Assembly (NCBI GenBank): GCA_022592445.1
Contig: JABYQR010000686.1
Coordinates: 1-12,020, forward strand
Direction of reading: 5' to 3'
DNA: 12,020 nucleotides
Source: Cytidiella melzeri
Lineage: Eukaryota; Basidiomycota; Agaricomycetes; Polyporales; Irpicaceae
The stretch's first letter is position 1; every line of letters begins with the position of its first letter. This document shows positions 7,289 to 12,020 of this stretch, one piece after another. Position numbers and translations under genes: made by a program. Under the pieces are notes generated by a model. That model was not told the origin of the DNA, made no database searches, and saw only the letters and a list, made by a program, of their open reading frames with translations.

Positions 7289-7820
7289 ATGAACGTGCAG
7301 AACTTTGCCACTTTTGGTCAGTAGAGACGCTTTTTGTTAATCAATCCAAAGGGGCGCGCATGGCACTGACATGCACACTCTCTTTGCCCTTCAACAGACC
7401 CCTTCGCTGACGAGGGTGACGCTCTTGCTGCCGCAAATAACGACGTCAGATCTCAGTCCAACTACATCCACGTTCGTGTCCAGCAACGGAACAGATGTAA
7501 GACCCTGACAACTCTTCAGGGCCTCCCCAAGGGTGAGTCACACACACATAAGTGCTGCGCCAAGCGGAAAAGCTTCTGACTCCCACCCTCCACTGCAATA
7601 TATGATGCCAAGAAACTTTTGAAGGCTTTCAAGAAGGTATGTTTTGGGGGGTTTCATCGCCACACAATTGGCGACTGCCCGTATTCTGACTCTGACATGG
7701 TCCCTACTATGCCAGGAATTTGCTTGCAACGGTACTTTAGTCGAAGACGAGGAGGCTGGACAGGTTATTCAACTTCAGGGGGACTAGCGACTCAAGATCT
7801 CCACTTTTCTTGTTGAAGAG
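7289..7820 (+). pseudogene. SUI1: eIF1 (SUI1) pseudogene
   Basis: eIF1 binds the 40S subunit and enforces AUG selection. Exons are 7289-7316 (MNVQNFATF), 7398-7532 (DPFADEGDALAAANND ... SNYIHVRVQQRN ... KTLTTLQGLPK), 7599-7636 (YDAKKLLKAFKK) and 7716-7820 (EFACNGTLVEDEEAGQVIQLQGD, stop, RLKISTFLVEE). Introns are 7317-7397, 7533-7598 and 7637-7715, and all phases agree. Defects: the second intron ends AA (7597-7598) where AG is required; TAG at 7785-7787 replaces the family Gln of GDQR (CAG to TAG), cutting the protein at 90 of about 110 residues; the invariant NGRK reads NRCK; and no exon for the C-terminal KIHGF is found before the LTR. Intron retention would meet a TGA near 7578. Identity is clear; loss of function is highly likely. 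Confidence 0.85.
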
Positions 7821-8034
7821 GTATGAGCTCCATTTTGGCAGCGTTGTTTACCCAGGGTATTCACCAGAGACTGACACCAGCGCCAAGGATGTGCTGCTCT
7901 CTGTCCGAATGGTATGCAGTGATCTCCTTTCAAGTTGCTCGTCAAACTGACTAGGGAGTCTGGCTACGGGACAGGGCAGTGAGCACTCCGACAATCCGGG
8001 CGACAAGATAGAGTATGGCGACGAGTGGCCCTAA
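7819..8034 (+). other. Orphan exon-like fragment, unrecognised
   Basis: A frame different from eIF1 reads RYELHFGSVVYPGYSPETD...LLSVRM to 7911. A good donor (GTATGC, 7912) and acceptor (GGGACAG, 7974; branch CTGAC at 7946-7950) join in phase to GSEHSDNPGDKIEYGDEWP and TAA (8032-8034). The composition looks protein-like and the splice sites are sound, but I do not recognise the family and no start is seen. It may be the tail of a gene brought in when the eIF1 last exon was lost, or chance. Confidence 0.28.
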
Positions 8035-8168
8035 GGTAAGTTGCGGTACTGATACCGCTTGAATTCTCACCTGATGGTTAAGTAACAAAGTGGAATATGT
8101 GTGCGAGGGGTAGAGGCTGTTAAGCTTCGAAGATGAGTCTTATTATTCTTGCTGCTTCAGCAGCTCTG

Positions 8169-8176
8169 CTTATATA
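8169..8176 (-). promoter_or_regulatory. LTR TATA box
   Basis: TATATAAG on the minus strand, about 50 bp before the LTR end at 8118, is placed as expected for the U3/R promoter of the retrotransposon. Confidence 0.55.
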
Positions 8177-8249
8177 CATGTCTGTATCTACTTATGTAAG
8201 CGACTACTATACATGTCTACTTCAGCTATTCTACTGTACTACTAAGTGC

Positions 8250-8357
8250 ATGACTCATGCATGACTCATGCTATGAGTGCATGACTCATGCATGACTCAT
8301 TGTATGACTAGGTTCAGCACTTGTACCAGAGGCGTACATAATGAGTAAATGACTCAT
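8250..8357. promoter_or_regulatory. Five Gcn4/AP-1 sites (ATGACTCAT) in the LTR
   Basis: Exact copies of the 9-bp palindromic-type site ATGACTCAT lie at 8250-8258, 8261-8269, 8281-8289, 8292-8300 and 8349-8357. They form two tight pairs (11-bp spacing) plus one single. This is the optimal site for bZIP activators Gcn4 (CPC1/CpcA) of general amino-acid control. All lie upstream of the TATA box on the element strand. That they drive starvation-responsive transcription is inference. Confidence 0.65.
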
Positions 8358-8643
8358 GCTAGTACTTGTCCTCAGATGTATGCTTTAGGCATCCTCTGGA
8401 GTCATATGTGCTTTCCATGTCATTTCCTATGCTACTAGAACACAGGCGTACATATATGACTAGTACTACTACAACCCATATCTGTACGTCTCAGCTAATG
8501 TGATGGTTACTACTAGAGTTTCCATATACGGCTGCATAATTCCCATACTAAGACTGTGGGAACTCTGCTACCTAAAGTGTCCTTGTAATAAGGCGTGGGA
8601 AACTACATATCATATCATATTATTATATTATATAGTTTTAACA

Positions 8644-8656
8644 CTCCCACTTAACC
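8644..8656 (-). promoter_or_regulatory. Polypurine tract of the copia element
   Basis: On the minus strand GGTTAAGTGGGAG directly precedes the LTR start TGTTAA. A purine run ending GTGGGAG abutting TGTT is the usual plus-strand primer of copia elements. Confidence 0.75.
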
Positions 8657-8662
8657 GTTACA

Positions 8663-9240
8663 TTAGTGAGTGTTTAGATCAATTAGACCTAATCTCCCAC
8701 TGAAGTATGATTGCTTCTGAAATGCCAATGACTTTGTCATGATATCAGCAATCTGTTCTTCAGTTGGAACTGCATATAGTTCGGCATTCTTATTTTCGAC
8801 AAACTCTCTAACATAATGATATCGAATGTCAATATGCTTTGAGCGTGACTCTATCTTTGGATTCTTGGTGAAGTAAATAGCACCATGATTATCACAGCAT
8901 AGAATGGTAGGCTCTTGCTGTTTTAAATCCAATTCTTTGAGCACGGTGCGCAACCAATAACATTGCTTGGAAGTTTCGCACAAGGCCATGTATTCTGATT
9001 CCATTGATGATAGAGCAACGGTTTTCTGCTTCTTAGAAGTCCAGGAAATTGCTCCTTCAGCCAAAAGAAATACATATCCTGTTGTCGAATGTCTATCGTC
9101 TTTATTCTCAGCCCAGTCTGCATCCGAATAACCAATAATACCAGCATTACTTGATCCATAATACTTGATCGCATAGGACTGCGTTCCAAGCAAATATCTC
9201 AGTATATATTTAGCTGATTTATAATGGTGGTCAGTTTGAC
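8663..9240 (-). pseudogene. Copia RNase H domain
   Basis: RNase H degrades the RNA of the RNA/DNA hybrid during reverse transcription. The segment runs from HHYKSAKYILRYLLGT through GYSDADWAENKDDRHSTTGY, ISWTSKKQKTVALSS, MESEYMAL and CCDNHGAIYF to RSKHIDIRYHYVRE, and ends at a stop at 8663. The acidic residues of SDADW, ESEY and CDN are present, so the domain is intact. It is out of frame with the reverse transcriptase before it: at about 9231-9238 the expected Asn-Pro-Thr-Asp-type junction lacks bases (2 or 5 nt), creating TGA 9231-9233. Confidence 0.85.
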
Positions 9241-10760
9241 ATGTACTGTGAAAGACGTATGACTGCATATGAAATGTCTGGTCTAGTACCAATCATAACA
9301 TATATAAGTGTGCCAATCAACGCTTGATACTGTCTCAGTAAACCAGAATCTGCTTTGTAGTCAGAATCTGCCTTCTGTAGTACAGCACCTGAAGGTAATG
9401 GTGTCCGAGCAGAATTAGCATTTGCCATATTAAATCGTTTTAAAGCCTCTTGAATATACGACTCTTGGTCAAGTAGAATCGTTTTAGCTTTACAATCTCT
9501 CTGCACACGCATGCCTAGAATAAGCTTAGCTTCTCCTAAGTCACGCATCTCATAGCGATCCATAAGATTTTTCTTAAGTGCAGACATAGCAAGTTTACTA
9601 TTTCCTATCGGAAATATATCGTCAACATATAGAATGAGAATTAAATTCCCCCCTTGTTGCCGATACACGTAAACACCAGCATCTGAATGAATCCGGTCAA
9701 AGCCTAATTCTATCAGAGTGTTATGAATTTTGATATTCCATGTTCGTGAAGCTTGTTTAAGTCCATAAATGGCTTTCTTAAGCAAACAAACATGGTTCTC
9801 TGTTCCCTTCTCCACGAAACCTTCTGGTTGTTCCATATAGATTTCTTCATCCAGTTCGCCGTAAAGGAAAGCTGTTTTCACATCCAATGCCTCGATTTCC
9901 CAATCTTCGAGTGCAGCTATAGCTAGTAGCATGCGTATGGATTCAAAACGTGCGACTGGTGAGAAAGTTTCTTGATAATCAATTCCTTCAACTTGGGTGA
10001 ATCCTTTTGCAACAAGACGCGCTTTATATCGACCATCAGATTTTATGGTAAAGACCCATTTGCATTTCACAATTTTACGTGATGCGTCTGGTCGTCGTAC
10101 AAGCGTCCAAGTTTTATTCTTCATTTGAGAATCAATTTCGTCTTGTGCAGCAGCAAACCATTGATCCCGATCATCTCTTTTCATTGCCTGCTTCCACGTC
10201 TGTGGATATTCATTGATTGAATAAGCAGTTATTGAATTAAGAGTCTCGTCATCAATTTCTGCAGAATCATCATCATCAGTTAAGCCTCCTGATAGAGTTT
10301 GATGTTCTGGACCCGGTTCAACGGAAGGTGATCTCGAGGGTTGACGTGATGACGTTCCTGATTGCAAAGGTATCCGTAATCTGGATGGCCCTGCAATCGG
10401 AGATCTCGCGCGTATTCTCGAGTTCCATTCAGCTCTCAAACAAAGCTCATTTTGTTCTTCCTTTTTGTCCTTAGCCACTTGCTTTTCTAAAGCTTTCTGC
10501 ATATCCACCGGCCGCATGGAAAGTTTAGGATTTTTTCCAGCAGTTGAACGTTTGTTCTGGTTGATAGGTGGTGGCAAAGGTGGTTTAGGCTTAGGTCCTC
10601 GTTTGATTTGTGGTTGTGGTTCTTTGTCAAGAACCGGAGCTGAAGGGAATTGCTGCTGTTGTCGAGAAGGATGAGTAGGTGCTTGGTGCTCTGGATGATC
10701 ATCATCTCCATCATCAGAATCTTGGTGACCTTGTTCATCATTCTCTTCAAAAGGTGAAAA
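9231..10760 (-). pseudogene. Copia reverse transcriptase (RVT_2) with linker
   Basis: The first ~190 residues (counted from 10793) are a low-complexity Pro/Gln/Asp/Ser linker to integrase. The polymerase follows: YPQTWKQAMKRDDRDQW (about 196-212), KCKWVFTIKSDGRYKARLVAKG, DYQETFSPVARFESIR, DVKTAFLYGELDEEIYMEQP (about 304-323, first catalytic Asp) and LYVDDIFPIG with YVDD at 389-392 (nt 9618-9629). It ends TRPDISYAVIRLSQYMSN. The catalytic Asp residues are present. The frame does not continue from integrase: the two meet at a run of six T (minus strand; 10757-10762) where one base is gained or lost. Confidence 0.9.
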
Positions 10761-11709
10761 AATTATCGTGTGGAGGAACAGTGTTATTTTCACTGTTATC
10801 GCCGACTAAAGGTTGTTTGGAAGGAGTAATATCTTTTCGATACGGGAAATGAGTCTCGTCAAATACTGCATCGCGAGCAATGACGATTCGCTGTTTATCC
10901 CAGAACCGGTAACCCTTTACACCCGGTTCATATCCAACGAATATCATAGGAGTTGCTTTTGGTGACAACTTGTTCTGACGACTCTTGATCGGTACATGGA
11001 CGTATGCACGACATCCAAATACACGAAGCATTGAGATATCTGGTTTTATACCCAGAAAACTCTCTATAGGTGTCTGCCAGTTTAATCGTACATTAGGTAG
11101 TCGGTTATTTAAATATACCGCTGCTTCGCAAGTAAGCTTCCAGAAACCATTTGATAACCCAGCTTGCTGACGCAATGCTTCGGCTTTATATTTTATGGTC
11201 TGTTGCCATCGCTCAGCTCTACCATTTTGTTGTGGAGTATACGGAACAGACATTTGTAATTCTATTCCGTGTTCCTTCAGATAATCCTTGAACTCATTAT
11301 TAATGAACTCTGTTCCACCATCGCATCTGAATTTCTTCATCTTCTTTCCTGTTTGGTTTTCGGCCCATGACTTGTATTCTTTGAATCTTGTGAACGCTTC
11401 ATCTTGGTGCTTGAGATAATAGAGCATCCCATGACTAGAAGCATCATCAAGACAAGTCATACCGTATTTGTAACCATCAATAGAAATTGTAGAATATTCA
11501 ATGAGATCGGAATGAGTTAATTCAAGGACTTCTGTAGCTCTCGACATAGATGGTGGAAATGGTTGTCTCTTTCCTTTTCCAACTTGACATCCGTGACAAG
11601 GAGAAATTGTCGATGGAATAGGAATCTTTTCTTTTAATCCCTTTGTTCCTTTGTGAAGATTTTCGACAATCTTATTCCCTGGGTGTCCTAGTCGATTATG
11701 CCACAAGTA
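10761..11709 (-). pseudogene. Copia integrase
   Basis: The segment begins LWHNRLGHPG with the HHCC zinc-binding motif (HNRLGH then CHGC at about residues 37-40). The catalytic triad is D67 (THSDL), D129 (RCDGGTEF) and E165 (NGRAER); D129-E165 has the D,D(35)E spacing. The end includes the GKATPMIF-type KATPMIFVGYEPGVKGYRFWD segment. It inserts the cDNA copy into the genome. The domain itself is intact, but both ends are frameshifted: upstream near 11705-11710 one T appears missing, and downstream at the T6 run. Confidence 0.9.
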
Positions 11710-12020
11710 TAATCATTACGACTAACTTTATTAATTGAGTCTATCTTCCTGACTAGACGTCCTTTTAATCCAATAAAGTCCGGCATGATCAGGTTGACCA
11801 TTTATAATCTCTTTTCCTTCATTATAAATTGTCCATCCTTTCGATGTAACACTGCTGGTGCATCCTTGTTGCAGTGCTCTAGAAGGAGAAAAGAATCTTG
11901 TAGTCGCATCTGGTATAAAGAGGACATTGTTCAAAGTTGTGCGATGTATTTTATCTTTCACAAGGATCGTGTCAAGTACGACCGTTCCTTTTCCCAATAT
12001 TTTGACAGTCATATCTTTAC
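11710..12020 (-). pseudogene. Copia pre-integrase / post-protease region, partial
   Basis: The reading VKILGKGTVVLDTILVKDK, LNNVLFIPDATTRFFSPSRA and GWTIYNEGKEIINGQPDHAGLYWIK is the usual segment between retropepsin and integrase in copia polyproteins. It runs off the right edge. The frame ends at TAA in 11731-11733 and several more stops follow. A neighbouring frame (INKVSRNDYT) bridges to integrase, so two opposite single-base indels are likely, near 11743 and near 11706. Confidence 0.75.

Larger units (their letters stand above)
8118..8643 (-). repeat. 3' LTR of the copia element (526 bp)
   Basis: It starts TGTTAA (8118) and ends TTAACA (8643), the TG..CA inverted ends of an LTR. It is bordered on the internal side by a polypurine tract. 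On the element strand a TATA box, TATATAAG (8169-8176), precedes the presumed transcription start and lies downstream of a cluster of ATGACTCAT sites. The AT-rich stretch near 8611-8636 is at the element-strand 5' end of the LTR. Confidence 0.8.
8118..12020 (-). mobile_element. Ty1/copia LTR retrotransposon, 3' part, decayed
   Basis: Read on the minus strand the order is pre-integrase region, integrase, reverse transcriptase, RNase H, polypurine tract and LTR. Integrase before reverse transcriptase defines the Ty1/copia superfamily. The 5' LTR, primer-binding site, gag and most of the protease lie beyond the right edge. The five bases outside the LTR are GAGGC (8113-8117), the expected target duplication. 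At least four small indels break the pol frame. Confidence 0.9.

Noticed and set aside
7619..7816. 65-codon plus-strand frame
   Set aside because: It runs through eIF1 intron 7637-7715 and out of frame through exon 4; the eIF1 reading explains the sequence.
8250..8357. Possible CRISPR-like or satellite array
   Set aside because: The repeats are 9-11 bp with irregular spacing, lie inside an LTR and match a known transcription-factor site; the genome is eukaryotic.
8500..8703. 67-codon plus-strand frame
   Set aside because: It spans the LTR end and polypurine tract and has no domain.

Overview
The window looks like genomic DNA of a mushroom-forming basidiomycete (Agaricomycetes). Genes are cut by short introns (about 40-80 nt) with GT..AG ends and CTNA-type branch sites. 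The recognisable host genes are fungal, and the transposon proteins (a C48/Ulp1 protease joined to a zinc-finger transposase, plus a Ty1/copia element) are of kinds I know from Agaricomycetes. All assignments are by eye and from remembered family features; no search was run.

Region 1 (1-5290) is a broken DNA transposon. The C-terminal half of a transposase-like gene lies on the minus strand (1-1046, running off the left edge). The N-terminal half lies on the plus strand (4039-4900), in frame behind an Ulp1-type cysteine protease (2346-4035). In relatives as I remember them the two halves are contiguous, and each half here stops at the same point of the protein. Both break points carry the same ~34 bp repeat, which is inverted relative to the gene. 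The simplest reading is that an element with terminal inverted repeats inserted into the gene and an inversion then flipped the protease/N-terminal half. In-frame stops show the gene is dead.

Region 2 (5291-8117) is a block of host genes: a PPP4R2/Psy4-like phosphatase-4 regulatory subunit (plus, at least five exons, apparent 1-nt frameshift near 6096), an intact FYV7-like rRNA-processing protein (minus, two exons, 244 aa, tail-to-tail with PPP4R2), and a five-exon eIF1/SUI1 gene (plus, head-to-head with FYV7). The eIF1 copy is a pseudogene: a splice acceptor is lost, there is a stop where the family has a conserved Gln, an invariant Gly-Arg is changed and the last exon is missing. eIF1 is essential, so a working copy must exist elsewhere and this block may be a decaying duplicate. 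A short orphan exon pair (7819-8034) follows.

Region 3 (8118-12020) is the 3' part of a Ty1/copia retrotransposon on the minus strand, running off the right edge: a 526-bp 3' LTR, a polypurine tract, then in reverse order RNase H, reverse transcriptase, integrase and the start of the protease/pre-integrase region. Its reading frame is broken by at least four small indels. The LTR carries five copies of ATGACTCAT, the optimal Gcn4/AP-1 site, suggesting transcription linked to amino-acid starvation.
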